From the NCBI GenBank assembly GCA_964436305.1, contig CAYTCI010000018.1, forward strand, positions 1-56,926: 56,926 bases of DNA, given 5' to 3'. This DNA is from JAKPUX01 sp964436305 (GTDB lineage Bacteria > Zhuqueibacterota > Zhuqueibacteria > Residuimicrobiales > Residuimicrobiaceae). The notes under the pieces are model-generated. The model had not been told where the DNA came from and made no database searches. It saw only the letters and a list, made by a program, of their open reading frames with translations. A program made the position numbers and the translations under genes. Positions 43,061 to 51,679 of the stretch are shown here, piece after piece. Numbering within the stretch: the stretch's first letter is position 1; each line of letters starts with the position of its first letter.

Positions 43061-43811
43061 CTGCATGCAGAAAGAAAAGGCAGCATCGCCCAGGAAAGCG
43101 GAGGTAACGGAAGCGGCGTTCGCCAGTCAACGGCTGGAGATGGTCGAGCGGCAGATCCGCGCCCGTGGCCTGCAGGATTCGGCCATGCTGGCGGTGATGG
43201 CTGCGGTGCCGCGCCACCTCTTTGTCCCTCCCGGCGAACGGCATCGGGCCTATGCGGATCATCCGCTGCCGATCGGCTACGACCAGACCATCTCGCAGCC
43301 CTACATCGTTGCCTATATGACCGCCATACTCCAGCTGCGCCCGGACGACCGGGTGCTGGAGATCGGCACGGGTTCCGGCTATCAGGCCGCGGTTCTGAGC
43401 CGGCTGGCGCGCGCCGTCTACTCCATCGAGATCGTCGAGCCGCTCTGCCAGGAGGCGGCCGGGCGGCTGGCGTCACTCGGCTATGCCAATGTTCAGGTCC
43501 GCTGCGGCGATGGCTTTGAAGGCTGGCCCGAGCAGGCCCCCTTCGACGCCATCATCCTCACGGCCTCGCCCGAAGGCATCCCCGAACCCCTGGTTGGACA
43601 GCTCGCCCGCGGCGGCCGGATGATCCTCCCCCTCGGCGGCGAATACCAGGAGTTGGTATTGATCACCCGCGATCAGCTGGGGCACCTCGCGCGCAGGAAT
43701 CTGATCCCGGTGCGATTTGTGCCGATGACCGGCAAGGCGGGGGACCATGCGGGAGAAAACGCCGGGAAATTTGAGGGCGGGGATGAAACAATGCCAACGG
43801 ATTTACGTTAA
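43005..43811 (+). CDS. pcm: Exported protein-L-isoaspartate O-methyltransferase
   Basis: PCMT methylates isoaspartyl residues in damaged proteins so that they can revert to aspartate. The 268-residue product has the family motifs YDQTISQPYIVAYM at 92-105 and VLEIGTGSGYQAAVLS at 117-132 (SAM binding), then FDAIILTASPEGIPEPL. Unlike cytoplasmic PCMT, it begins with a hydrophobic export signal (1-19) followed by a Cys, so it is probably periplasmic or membrane-attached. SAM is not normally available there, which raises the question of the methyl donor. GGGAGGTG seven bases before the ATG, inside the upstream gene, supports this start, with a 56-bp overlap. Confidence 0.9.
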   Translation: MFKLVMILIATVNLISGSNCMQKEKAASPRKAEVTEAAFASQRLEMVERQIRARGLQDSAMLAVMAAVPRHLFVPPGERHRAYADHPLPIGYDQTISQPYIVAYMTAILQLRPDDRVLEIGTGSGYQAAVLSRLARAVYSIEIVEPLCQEAAGRLASLGYANVQVRCGDGFEGWPEQAPFDAIILTASPEGIPEPLVGQLARGGRMILPLGGEYQELVLITRDQLGHLARRNLIPVRFVPMTGKAGDHAGENAGKFEGGDETMPTDLR

Positions 43812-43850
43812 TAAAGGCAGCACAAGGACCCATCACGGAAAGGGAACCCC

Positions 43851-44363
43851 ATGAAAAACAAATATGACTCCAATCTGGTCCTGGGCCTGGTCCTCATCCT
43901 GGTCGGCGGCGGACTCTTGTTCAAGCAGATGGGCCTTTTCAGCTTCGGCTGGGAGGAGATCTACCCGGTCGCCCTGCTGCTCTTCGCGGCCGTTTCAATT
44001 GTCTCGGTGGCCAAGGGTGACAAGGGCAACGTCTTCTGGGCGACCTTTTTGCTGGTCTGCGGCCTTTTTTCCTTTTTGAAGAACTATGGCGTGGTCGACT
44101 CTCTCTGGAGCATCAACCTCTGGAGCATTCTGCTGCTGGCCTTCGGCCTGAGCTTTTTCGCCCTCTATGCCCTCAAGCCCAAGGAGTGGGGGGTACTGGT
44201 CCCCGGCTGCATCCTCTCCGCCTTTGGACTGGTCGCCGTTCTCGATGATCTGGGCATCAACTGGCTGACGATGCGGCAAGTCATCGACTACTGGCCCTTG
44301 CTCCTGATCGCCGTTGGTCTGGGCATCATTTTCGGCAGCTTCCGCCGCACCCGCGCCGAGTAG
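43851..44363 (+). CDS. LiaF-like transmembrane protein
   Basis: A 170-residue integral membrane protein with repeated glycine-rich helices: LVLGLVLILVGGGLLFKQMG, a second pair around 36-75, then INLWSILLLAFGLSFFALY and YWPLLLIAVGLGIIFGSF near the end. This is the layout of the LiaI/LiaF-like membrane region (DUF5668), often found in envelope-stress modules. It lacks the C-terminal soluble LiaF domain. It lies 39 bp after the PCMT gene and is probably co-transcribed. The function is not known. Confidence 0.78.
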   Translation: MKNKYDSNLVLGLVLILVGGGLLFKQMGLFSFGWEEIYPVALLLFAAVSIVSVAKGDKGNVFWATFLLVCGLFSFLKNYGVVDSLWSINLWSILLLAFGLSFFALYALKPKEWGVLVPGCILSAFGLVAVLDDLGINWLTMRQVIDYWPLLLIAVGLGIIFGSFRRTRAE

Positions 44364-44383
44364 AACCGTCACGCCGGCCGCCG

Positions 44384-44929
44384 TCAGTGCTGCCGGTAAT
44401 ACTCCTCGCGCAAGATTCCCATCACGTAAAAATCGACATAGCGGTCATGATGATACATGGCCTGACGCAGGGTACCCTCGATGGTGTACCCTGCTTTTTT
44501 ATAGGCCGCGACCGCATGGTGATTCTCGCAGCTCACATGCAGCTGAATCCGGTTGAGATTGAGCTGGTCGAAACCATACTCGACCATCATCCGGGATGCC
44601 TCCCCGCCAAACCCTTTCTCCCACTCCCCGGGATCATAGATAGCGATGTAAAAGACCGCCGCACGGCTGATCAGGTCGAGGCGTACAAAGGCGGTCTGTC
44701 CCACCGGTTTGCCCTCCGCCGCGCTGCAGATGGTAAAGAGGACCGTCTCCTTGCCGGTGCTCCAGGCGGTCATCTCCGCCCGCACCTGGTCCAGGGTCTG
44801 CGGTATGGCCAGAAAGAGGGTCTCGCGCACCCGCGGATCATTCTTGCCATACTGGACCAGATCGAGGTCCCCTTCCGCAAAGGGCCGCAGATAGATACCG
44901 TTTCCTTGCATAAAGGTACAGGTGTACAC
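44384..44929 (-). CDS. GNAT-family N-acetyltransferase (RimJ/RimL type)
   Basis: A 181-residue acetyl-CoA-dependent acetyltransferase resembling RimJ/RimL and SpeG. It shows YLRPFAEGDLDLV at the start, the acetyl-CoA loop region GEWEKGFGGEASRMMVEYGF, RIQLHVSCENHHAVAAYKKAGY, and the C-terminal strand HHDRYVDFYVMGIL. The substrate may be a protein N-terminus, a polyamine or an amino acid. A GTG start is read, with GGAGGG overlapping the stop of the upstream MFS gene; an ATG six codons later is the alternative. It is convergent with the LiaF-like gene. Confidence 0.88.
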   Translation of the reverse strand: MYTCTFMQGNGIYLRPFAEGDLDLVQYGKNDPRVRETLFLAIPQTLDQVRAEMTAWSTGKETVLFTICSAAEGKPVGQTAFVRLDLISRAAVFYIAIYDPGEWEKGFGGEASRMMVEYGFDQLNLNRIQLHVSCENHHAVAAYKKAGYTIEGTLRQAMYHHDRYVDFYVMGILREEYYRQH

Positions 44930-44932
44930 AGC

Positions 44933-46198
44933 TTATCCCTCCGTTGACAAGGCCGCTTCGGCGAGCTGCCGGTGGCGGCGGATGTAAAAGCGCATCCGTT
45001 TGAGATAGCGGGTGAGATAGAGTCCGCTGGCGAGCAGCAGGCAGCCGCTGATCGCGAGCGTGGCCGGGGCACTGGTGTGCCGGGTGAGGAGCCCCGCGAG
45101 CAGGCTGCCGAGCGGGGCCATCCCCTGATAGGTCATGGTGTAGAGCGCCAGCACCCGGCCGCGCTTGTCATCGGCGACAATGGTTTGCAGGATCGTATTG
45201 CCTGAGGAGTAGACCGCCATCAGCCCGAATCCGGCGAAGACGATGAAGATCAGCGAGGGATAGAGCCGCTGCACCAGGGCGATCAGCACCAGGGCGGTGC
45301 CGGCGCTGAGGATCGCCGAGATCATCACCCGTTCCAGCCCGGTCACGGTCTTGCGGCTGGCGAGATACCAGGCGCCATAGAGCGCGCCGATGCCGGTCGA
45401 GGCGGTGATGAAGCCGAGGGTGGCGGCATTGCCATGAAAAACATCCCGTGCCAGGACGGGCAGGAGGACGGTGAAGGGGAGGCCGATCAAGCTAAAGAGC
45501 GCCAGGGCGAGTAGGATGATCCGGATCGGAAAAACGCGCCAGGAATAGGCGAGTCCCTCGCGCATGCTGGCGAGCAGGCCGGGGGGCGCGGCAGAGGGCG
45601 GCGCTACCGGCGCGGTCTGGATCTGCAGCAGGGCGACGATGATGGCGATGAAGGAGAGGCTGTTGATCAGGAAACACCAGCCTTCCCCGACCAGGGCGAT
45701 GGTGATCCCGGCGATCGAGGGGCCGATCAGGCGGCCGGCGTTGAACATCGTCGAATTGAGCGCGATGGCATTGCCGATATCCTCGCGCCGCAGGATCAGG
45801 TCCTTGACGAAAGCCTGGCGCCCCGCCTGGTCAAAAGCATTGATCAGCCCGAAGAGCACACTGAGGGCCAGCAGGTGGTTGATGTGGATCCAGCCGGCAA
45901 AGATCAGCAGGGCGATCAGGGCCGCCTGGACCATCAGCAGTATCTGGGTAACCAGCAGGGTCCGCCGCCGGTCCCAGCGGTCGAGATAGACCCCGGCCAC
46001 CGGCGCGAGAAAAAAAGCGGGAATCTGGCTGACAAATTCGACCACCCCGAGCATCAAGGCGGAATCGGTCAGCCGGTAAACCAGCCACCCCATGGCCACA
46101 CGCTGCATCCACGTGCCCAGCAGTGAGACCGCCTGGCCCCCCCAGTAGAGCCGGTAGTTCCTGGAGGTGAAGGCGCGCAGTATTGAATCGGAATTCAT
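44933..46198 (-). CDS. MFS exporter of the enterobactin-exporter (EntS/MFS_3) group
   Basis: A 421-residue transporter with twelve membrane helices. The N-terminus LRAFTSRNYRLYWGGQAVSLLGTWMQRVAMGWLVY is the hallmark of this MFS group, followed by the loop-2/3 motif DRWDRRRTLL and GRQAFVKDLI. Relatives export siderophores, drugs or metabolites; the substrate is unknown. The ATG at 46196-46198 fits this start and has AAGGGG upstream. It is followed at three bases by the GNAT gene, so acetylation and export of one small molecule is conceivable. Confidence 0.9.
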   Translation of the reverse strand: MNSDSILRAFTSRNYRLYWGGQAVSLLGTWMQRVAMGWLVYRLTDSALMLGVVEFVSQIPAFFLAPVAGVYLDRWDRRRTLLVTQILLMVQAALIALLIFAGWIHINHLLALSVLFGLINAFDQAGRQAFVKDLILRREDIGNAIALNSTMFNAGRLIGPSIAGITIALVGEGWCFLINSLSFIAIIVALLQIQTAPVAPPSAAPPGLLASMREGLAYSWRVFPIRIILLALALFSLIGLPFTVLLPVLARDVFHGNAATLGFITASTGIGALYGAWYLASRKTVTGLERVMISAILSAGTALVLIALVQRLYPSLIFIVFAGFGLMAVYSSGNTILQTIVADDKRGRVLALYTMTYQGMAPLGSLLAGLLTRHTSAPATLAISGCLLLASGLYLTRYLKRMRFYIRRHRQLAEAALSTEG

Positions 46199-46600
46199 CC
46201 GGGACCCCTTGATTCGCCCTGTCGAAATGAATGTACTGAAATCCCGCCCTTTTTCCCACACTTTTTTCGTTCGCTCCCCCGCTCCCTCCCCTCCTGGCGG
46301 CCCGCGCACTGCCGGCCTCTTCTGGCATGCTTTTTGAGCAACAGGAGTGTGAACCGCGCTGGCACTCCTGCTCTTATAAATTGAATTTAATATAGTTACA
46401 TATCATCGACAGGGGCTGTTCGGGCGGATTTTCTGACAAAGAAATAGGACAAGTGTAACTGATATCATAGAGAACAAGAAGTAACGAAAGGAGGTGCAGG
46501 ACAGGGAAGGGGTTTATAGGCGAGAAGAGCGAGTCAGGCGGCTCTGGGCACAGCCTGAAGGTAACCAGTGATGTGAATCGATCGACAGGAGATGAGTACA
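46199..46600. other. 402-bp divergent intergenic region
   Basis: The region lies between the MFS gene (minus) and the surface-protein gene (plus). It contains an 8-bp stem (CAGGAGTG/CACTCCTG, 46342-46349 with 46363-46370), an AT-rich block at 46371-46405 likely to hold promoters, and a GC-rich leader (46478-46600) described separately. No convincing gene is present. Confidence 0.6.
46478..46560 (+). promoter_or_regulatory. Structured leader of the surface-protein gene, possible pseudoknot
   Basis: The leader has GTAACGAAAGGAGGTGCAG at 46481-46499, an almost perfect ribosome-binding sequence about 100 nt from the real start and without a usable start codon after it. Two interleaved stems follow: AGAGC 46526-46530 with GCTCT 46541-46545, and TCAGGC 46534-46539 with GCCTGA 46553-46558. 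This is the arrangement of an H-type pseudoknot. It is not a known riboswitch class that I recognise. Confidence 0.4.
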
Positions 46601-49600
46601 ATGAAGCAAATCAATTGGCAGCAGCGTATCAGCACCGGGTTTTTGCTTCTGGTTTTCACGTTTGTTCTGGCGGTGGCATTCCTGCCGGCGGCTCAGGCCG
46701 GCCAGGTGGTCCTCCCGAGCAAGGACAACGTGTTGATGCAGACCAACGGACCCGCGGCTGAATTTGATGACGGGGACTGGTGGACCAATCCCGCTCACGG
46801 CAACTCCCCGCACATCTTTTGGCTTGAGATCCCCAAAGGGGTGAATCCCGACTTTGTCGCGACCCTCCAGCTCTGGGATCCCGAGTCTTTCAGCAACAAT
46901 CCCGAAAGCGCCACCGATTCGGATGAGGAAAAAACCAACGGCTGGGAAGCGACGACCTTCTCCCTCTACGCGCCGGACGGCAGCCTGATCACCAGCCACG
47001 TGTACGAGGGTGGCGATGTCACCACCAGCCAGCAGTGGGTCAAGTTCTACAGCCTGCGCGCCGGCGATTTCGGCCCCGGCATGTACAAGATCACCGTCGC
47101 GGTAGCTGGCGATGACCAGAACGGCTACAAGATCGGCATCGAGGACGGCAACGCCGACAAGATCGCCGCCAATGGCAACGAGATCAAACTCTACGCCCAG
47201 CGCACCGCTTTCCAGTTCGTCGGCCAGGGTTCGCTGACCAATACCTTCTGGTTCAACGTGCCCAAGCGCGACCTCCTGCGCCTCTTCAATTTCGATCTCG
47301 AAAAAGATGGCAGCTCGATCAAGTACGTCAGCCCGAGCGGTGTCGAATATACCGGCACCCTGTCTGAGGATGCCAGCTGGAATACCGATCCCGCCAGCCC
47401 GGATCTGCCCCAGAGCGGCGGCGGCGATGTCATCCAGAATCCCGAACCCGGCTGGTGGCAGGCAGTGATCACCACCTATCACCCCTCCAATATCGTCCGC
47501 CAGGGCAACCAGTTCATCTTCTGGCCGGACGATATGCTCTTCAACGGTCCGCCGACCATCCATCGCGGCATGGTTGGTGACCGCATCTGGCTCGACGCCA
47601 ACCAGAACGGACTGCAGGACAAGGATGAAACCGGCATCGCCAACGCCACCGTCCGTCTCCTCGACGGCACCAGCGATGAGGCGATCCGCACCACGACTAC
47701 CGATATCGACGGCCTCTTCCTCTTCAATGATGTCGCCGAAGGGACCTACAAGCTGGACTTCCAGCTGCCGCAGAATTTCTTCTTCACCGCACCGCGGGTG
47801 GGCAGCGACCGCGAGGTGGACTCCGATGCCGATCCCAACACCGGCCGCACCGGCGCCTTTTACCTCAAGGAGAACGAAGCGCGCCTCAACCTCGATGCCG
47901 GCATGATCCCGAAGCACGTCTCCAACCTGATGGTAACCAAGAGCGTCGAGGGCGGCGATCTCGAACTGGTGCCCGGTGAAGAGACCACCTTCACAATCAC
48001 CATCACCAACAAGGGCCCGTTCGAGGCCATCAACGTCCGCGTCGTCGACAAGCTGCCCGCAGCGCTCGAGCTGGTCAGCGTCGACCGCCACTACGATGCC
48101 GGCCCCGATCCCCTGATCTGGATCGAAACCTCGCTGGCGGCGGGCGAATCCCGCACCTACAAGGTCACCGCGAAAGCCACCAGCGTCCTCGGCGAGGTGG
48201 AGAACTGCGTCTGGGTCTCCAGCCCCAACAAGGACGAGGATCTGACCGACAATGGCAGCTGCGTCGTCCTGCGCATCCAGCAGGAATACCCCAATCCGAG
48301 CGGTATCCGCATCGGCGACCGGGTCTGGATCGACAGCAACAACAACGGCCTCCAGGATGCCGGCGAGCCGGGCATGGCCAACGTCACCGTCCATCTGCTC
48401 AGCGGTGTCGACCAAACCCTGGTGCAATCCGATCTGACCAATGCCGATGGCGCCTATCTCTTCAAGGAGATGCCCGCCGGCGCCTATCTGGTCGAGTTCG
48501 TCCTGCCTGAGGGCTATGCCTTTGCCAAACCGGACCAGGGATCGAACGATGAGGTCGATTCCGATGCCGACCAGGTCTATGGCAAAACCCCGGCGATTTT
48601 TGTGATGAACGGCGGCGCCTTCCCGATGTGGGATGCCGGTCTGGTGCCCTATACCCCGCCGCAAAAAAGCAATATCTCGATCGGCGACCGGGTATGGCAA
48701 GATCTCGATCGCGACGGGATTCAGGATGAGGGCGAGCCCGGCATGACCGGGATCACCGTCAATCTGCTCAGCGGCCTGGATGAAAGCCTGGTCCTGACCA
48801 GCCAGACCGACGCCGACGGCCTCTATCTCTTCAAGGATATGGCCCCCGGCTCCTATATACTCCAGGTGGTTCAGCCGGCCGATTACGACTATACCCTGCT
48901 CCAGCAGGGCAGCGATCCCGCGGTCGACTCGGATATCATCCCCACAAGCGGCAAGAGTGCACCCTTCAGCGTCGTCTCGAACACGGCTTATCTCGGGATG
49001 GATGCCGGGTTTGCCCCCTTCATTCCGCCCGTGGCCAGCCAGATCACCATCGGTGACCGCATCTGGAAGGATCTCAATCACAATGGCCTGCAGGATGAGG
49101 GTGAACCGGGACTGGCCGGGATCATCGTCCACCTCCTCAGCGGCCTGGATGAGAGCCTGGTCCTGGCGGATACCACCGATGCCGACGGCTTCTATCTCTT
49201 CAAGGATATGGCTCCCGGCTCCTTTCTGCTCCAGGTGGTTCAGCCGGTGGGCTATCTCTTCACCCTGCTCAATGCGGGCAGCGACCCGGCTCTCGACTCG
49301 GATATCCTCCCCGAGAGCGGCAAGAGCGCGCCCTTTACGGTGGCCGCCCATACCGCCTATCTGACCCTGGATGGCGGCTTGACCCCCTACGTACCGCCGG
49401 TCAAGAGCAACATCCTCATCGGCGACCGCGTCTGGAACGATCTCAACCAGAACGGCCAGCAGGATGCGGATGAACCCGGCATGGCGAATGTCACCATCCG
49501 CCTCGTCACCGGCGCCGCCGAGACCGCGGTCGATACCACCGTGACCGACGGGGATGGCTTTTACCACTTTGCCGACATGGCCCCCGGCGCCTATCGCGTG

Positions 49601-50713
49601 GTCTTTTCACTGCCGGCCGGCTTCTTCTTCACGACCTGGAACAGTGACGACGACGCGACCGACTCGGACGCCAATCCGGTCAACGGCCGCTCCGATGAGT
49701 TCACTGTCGAAAGCGGCAAGAGCTACGCGGGATGGGATGCAGGTGTGGTCGAGAACAGTGAATCGGATCTCGAGGTCGCCAAGATCATCGAGGACAGCCG
49801 CAGCTATTTCTACCGCGGCGATTCGCTGACCTTCGTCATCACCATCACCAACCACGGTCCCGATGATGCCCGCGGCGTCACCCTGATCGACAATCTGCCC
49901 GACGGCCTCACCTTCATCAGCGCGGTCCGCACCCAGGACGAGGGACCCAACCCCCTGATCTGGCATGAGGAACGGCTCGCCGTCGGCGCCAGCGTCACCT
50001 ACCGCGTGCGGATGTGCACGACCGAGGAGCTGGGCGGCATGGACAACTGCGTCACTGTCAGCAGCATCTCGTTCGATCCGGATCTGGCGAACAACATCGC
50101 CTGCTCCCAGGTTCACATCCTGGTGCCGGTCGAGCTCTCCTCCTTCAACGCCAGGAGCACCCAGGGCAAGGTCACGCTCAACTGGACCACCCAGTCGGAG
50201 ACCGAGAACCTCGGCTTCCACATCCTCCGCGCCGAGAGCGAGAATGGTATCTACACCCGCATCAACAAGGAGCTGATCCAGGGCGCCGGCACCACCTCCT
50301 CGGTGAGCAGCTACTCCTACACCGATGAGACCGAGCTGAAACCCTCTGCCAGCTACTACTACAAGCTGGTTGATGTGGATTACAAGGGCCGCCTCAATGC
50401 CCACGGGCCGGTCAACGCCGTGGTCCAGGCCCCGACCGAGCACAGTCTGGGACAGAACTATCCCAATCCGTTCAACCCGGAAACCCGCATCAACTTTAGC
50501 CTGAAGGAAGCGGGCCGGCTCACCCTGACGATCTTCAATGTCCGCGGTGAAGCGGTGCGCACGCTGGTCTCCGGCCAGATGAATGCCGGCGCGCATATGG
50601 TGGTCTGGGATGGCCGCAACGACTACGGCCAGCCGCTGCCGAGCGGTATGTACATCTACACCATGCGGGTCAACAACTTTGAAGAAAAACGCACCATGAT
50701 GTTCCTCAAGTAG
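46601..50713 (+). CDS. Giant surface protein with SdrD B-like and DUF11 repeats and sorting tail
   Basis: A 1370-residue exported protein. A signal peptide ends near AAQAGQ (about 34). Residues 35-320 are an unassigned beta-rich domain. Five SdrD/Cna-B-like units follow, starting near 323, 568, 691, 814 and 937, each with IGDRVW.D.N.NG.QD..EPG, a calcium-binding-type loop. A DUF11 module lies between units 1 and 2, and another after unit 5 (about 1050-1170). Then come an Fn3-like domain (SSFNARSTQGKVTLNW) and the type IX sorting tail with NYPNPFNPETRI and WDGRNDYGQPLPSGMYIY (about 1282-1370). It probably forms stiff rods for adhesion or a surface layer. The second ATG (46601) is preferred because AGGAG lies nine bases before it but touches the first ATG. 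Confidence 0.95.
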   Translation: MKQINWQQRISTGFLLLVFTFVLAVAFLPAAQAGQVVLPSKDNVLMQTNGPAAEFDDGDWWTNPAHGNSPHIFWLEIPKGVNPDFVATLQLWDPESFSNNPESATDSDEEKTNGWEATTFSLYAPDGSLITSHVYEGGDVTTSQQWVKFYSLRAGDFGPGMYKITVAVAGDDQNGYKIGIEDGNADKIAANGNEIKLYAQRTAFQFVGQGSLTNTFWFNVPKRDLLRLFNFDLEKDGSSIKYVSPSGVEYTGTLSEDASWNTDPASPDLPQSGGGDVIQNPEPGWWQAVITTYHPSNIVRQGNQFIFWPDDMLFNGPPTIHRGMVGDRIWLDANQNGLQDKDETGIANATVRLLDGTSDEAIRTTTTDIDGLFLFNDVAEGTYKLDFQLPQNFFFTAPRVGSDREVDSDADPNTGRTGAFYLKENEARLNLDAGMIPKHVSNLMVTKSVEGGDLELVPGEETTFTITITNKGPFEAINVRVVDKLPAALELVSVDRHYDAGPDPLIWIETSLAAGESRTYKVTAKATSVLGEVENCVWVSSPNKDEDLTDNGSCVVLRIQQEYPNPSGIRIGDRVWIDSNNNGLQDAGEPGMANVTVHLLSGVDQTLVQSDLTNADGAYLFKEMPAGAYLVEFVLPEGYAFAKPDQGSNDEVDSDADQVYGKTPAIFVMNGGAFPMWDAGLVPYTPPQKSNISIGDRVWQDLDRDGIQDEGEPGMTGITVNLLSGLDESLVLTSQTDADGLYLFKDMAPGSYILQVVQPADYDYTLLQQGSDPAVDSDIIPTSGKSAPFSVVSNTAYLGMDAGFAPFIPPVASQITIGDRIWKDLNHNGLQDEGEPGLAGIIVHLLSGLDESLVLADTTDADGFYLFKDMAPGSFLLQVVQPVGYLFTLLNAGSDPALDSDILPESGKSAPFTVAAHTAYLTLDGGLTPYVPPVKSNILIGDRVWNDLNQNGQQDADEPGMANVTIRLVTGAAETAVDTTVTDGDGFYHFADMAPGAYRVVFSLPAGFFFTTWNSDDDATDSDANPVNGRSDEFTVESGKSYAGWDAGVVENSESDLEVAKIIEDSRSYFYRGDSLTFVITITNHGPDDARGVTLIDNLPDGLTFISAVRTQDEGPNPLIWHEERLAVGASVTYRVRMCTTEELGGMDNCVTVSSISFDPDLANNIACSQVHILVPVELSSFNARSTQGKVTLNWTTQSETENLGFHILRAESENGIYTRINKELIQGAGTTSSVSSYSYTDETELKPSASYYYKLVDVDYKGRLNAHGPVNAVVQAPTEHSLGQNYPNPFNPETRINFSLKEAGRLTLTIFNVRGEAVRTLVSGQMNAGAHMVVWDGRNDYGQPLPSGMYIYTMRVNNFEEKRTMMFLK
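48306..49781 (+). repeat. Four tandem 369-bp coding repeats
   Basis: The IGDR-coding element recurs at 48311, 48680, 49049 and 49418, exactly 369 bp (123 codons) apart, and the first isolated unit at 47573 is exactly 738 bp before them. The third and fourth units of the protein are close at the DNA level (for example CTCTTCAAGGATATGGC in both), which suggests a recent duplication. Confidence 0.9.
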
Positions 50714-50734
50714 CCCCCTGTTCTGCCGCTACAC

Positions 50735-50772
50735 AAAAAAGCCGGAGGCCTGGTTGGCCTCCGGCTTTTTTT
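50735..50772. terminator. Bidirectional Rho-independent terminator
   Basis: A perfect stem GCCGGAGGCC/GGCCTCCGGC with loop TGGTT is flanked by an A-run on the left and a T-run on the right. It serves both the surface-protein gene and the convergent pseudouridine synthase gene. Confidence 0.95.
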
Positions 50773-50794
50773 ATGGCCGGTTGCATCGGTTCGG

Positions 50795-51583
50795 TCACGG
50801 CCGCCGGGGCGGCGGGATCGCAGCCTCGCCCTGCTGGCGCAGGGCCTGCAGCGCCGCCAGTTCCTCCGCGCTGAGCGGCCGCCAGGCGCCGGCCGGCAGA
50901 TCCGCGAGCTCGAGCGGGCCGATCCGGACACGGATCAACCGCAGCACCTCATAGCCCCGCGCGGCGAACATCCGCCGCACCTGCCGGTTTTTTCCCTCAT
51001 GGATGACGATCTCCGCCCAGTGGCCGTTTTTTTCCGCGGGCAGCAGCCGGACCTGCGCCGGGCGCGTGCGGTAGCCCTGGAGATCGGTCCCGGCCTCGAG
51101 GGCGAGGCGGTCGGCCTCTTGCAGCGCGCGATGGAGGCGCACACGATAACATTTTTCGATGCCGCTCCCCGGCGAGAGCAGCCAGCCGGACATCGGGCCG
51201 TCGTTGGTGAGAAAGAGGGCGCCCTCGCTCTCCATGTCAAGCCGCCCGGCCGGAAAGACCCAGGTGGCAAAATCGGGCAGGAGGTCATAGACGGTAGCGC
51301 GGCTTTCGGGATCGGTGCGGGTGGTAAGAAAGCCGGCGGGTTTGTGGAAGAGATAGTAGAGTTTCTCTTCCGGCGCTCCGAGTGGCTTGTCATCCAGTGT
51401 GATGACATCCTTTTCGAGATCGACCCAGGCATAGACGAAGCGTTCCACCCGGCCGTTTACCTTCACCCGCCCGGCCAGGATCCACTCCCGCGCCTGGGCG
51501 CGCGAGCCGGCGCCCTTTTTCGAAAAGGCACGCTCCAGTCCAACCCGGATCCCGGGGCCGCTTGTTGGGTGTTGAGAATTCAT
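50795..51583 (-). CDS. rluB: RsuA/RluB-family pseudouridine synthase
   Basis: A 262-residue enzyme that isomerises a uridine of rRNA. An S4 RNA-binding domain covers about 12-60 (LERAFSKKGAGSRAQAREWI), and the catalytic domain has the essential Asp116 in AGRLDMESEGALFLTNDG, YYLFHKPAGFLTTRTD, and the C-terminal EGKNRQVRRMFAARGYEVLRLIRVRIGPL. RluB and RluE/F-type specificities are hard to separate by eye, so the symbol is tentative. GGAG precedes the ATG. Confidence 0.9.
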   Translation of the reverse strand: MNSQHPTSGPGIRVGLERAFSKKGAGSRAQAREWILAGRVKVNGRVERFVYAWVDLEKDVITLDDKPLGAPEEKLYYLFHKPAGFLTTRTDPESRATVYDLLPDFATWVFPAGRLDMESEGALFLTNDGPMSGWLLSPGSGIEKCYRVRLHRALQEADRLALEAGTDLQGYRTRPAQVRLLPAEKNGHWAEIVIHEGKNRQVRRMFAARGYEVLRLIRVRIGPLELADLPAGAWRPLSAEELAALQALRQQGEAAIPPPRRP

Positions 51584-51679
51584 CGCTGCTCCAGTAGTAT
51601 GGACCGGACAATATAGCAGATTTCCCGGCGCTGGACAAGAAGAAAATCGGTCCGGAATGCGGTCCGGGGCAATAATCCG

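Noticed and set aside
46358..46376. Sigma-54 promoter (TGGCAC followed by GC) upstream of the surface-protein gene
   Set aside because: The GG to GC distance is seven bases instead of ten, so the required -24/-12 spacing fails.
46481..46580. A c-di-GMP (GEMM) riboswitch before the surface-protein gene
   Set aside because: The conserved GEMM blocks (CACGCACAGGGCAAACC-like and GGACGCAAAGCC-like) are not present; only a generic pseudoknot fold can be argued.
46514..49567. A 1017-codon open frame on the minus strand opposite the surface-protein gene
   Set aside because: It mirrors the codon structure of the real gene, which has a signal peptide, recognisable domains and a ribosome site. The antisense product has only low-complexity Ala/Val/Gly/Asp composition.
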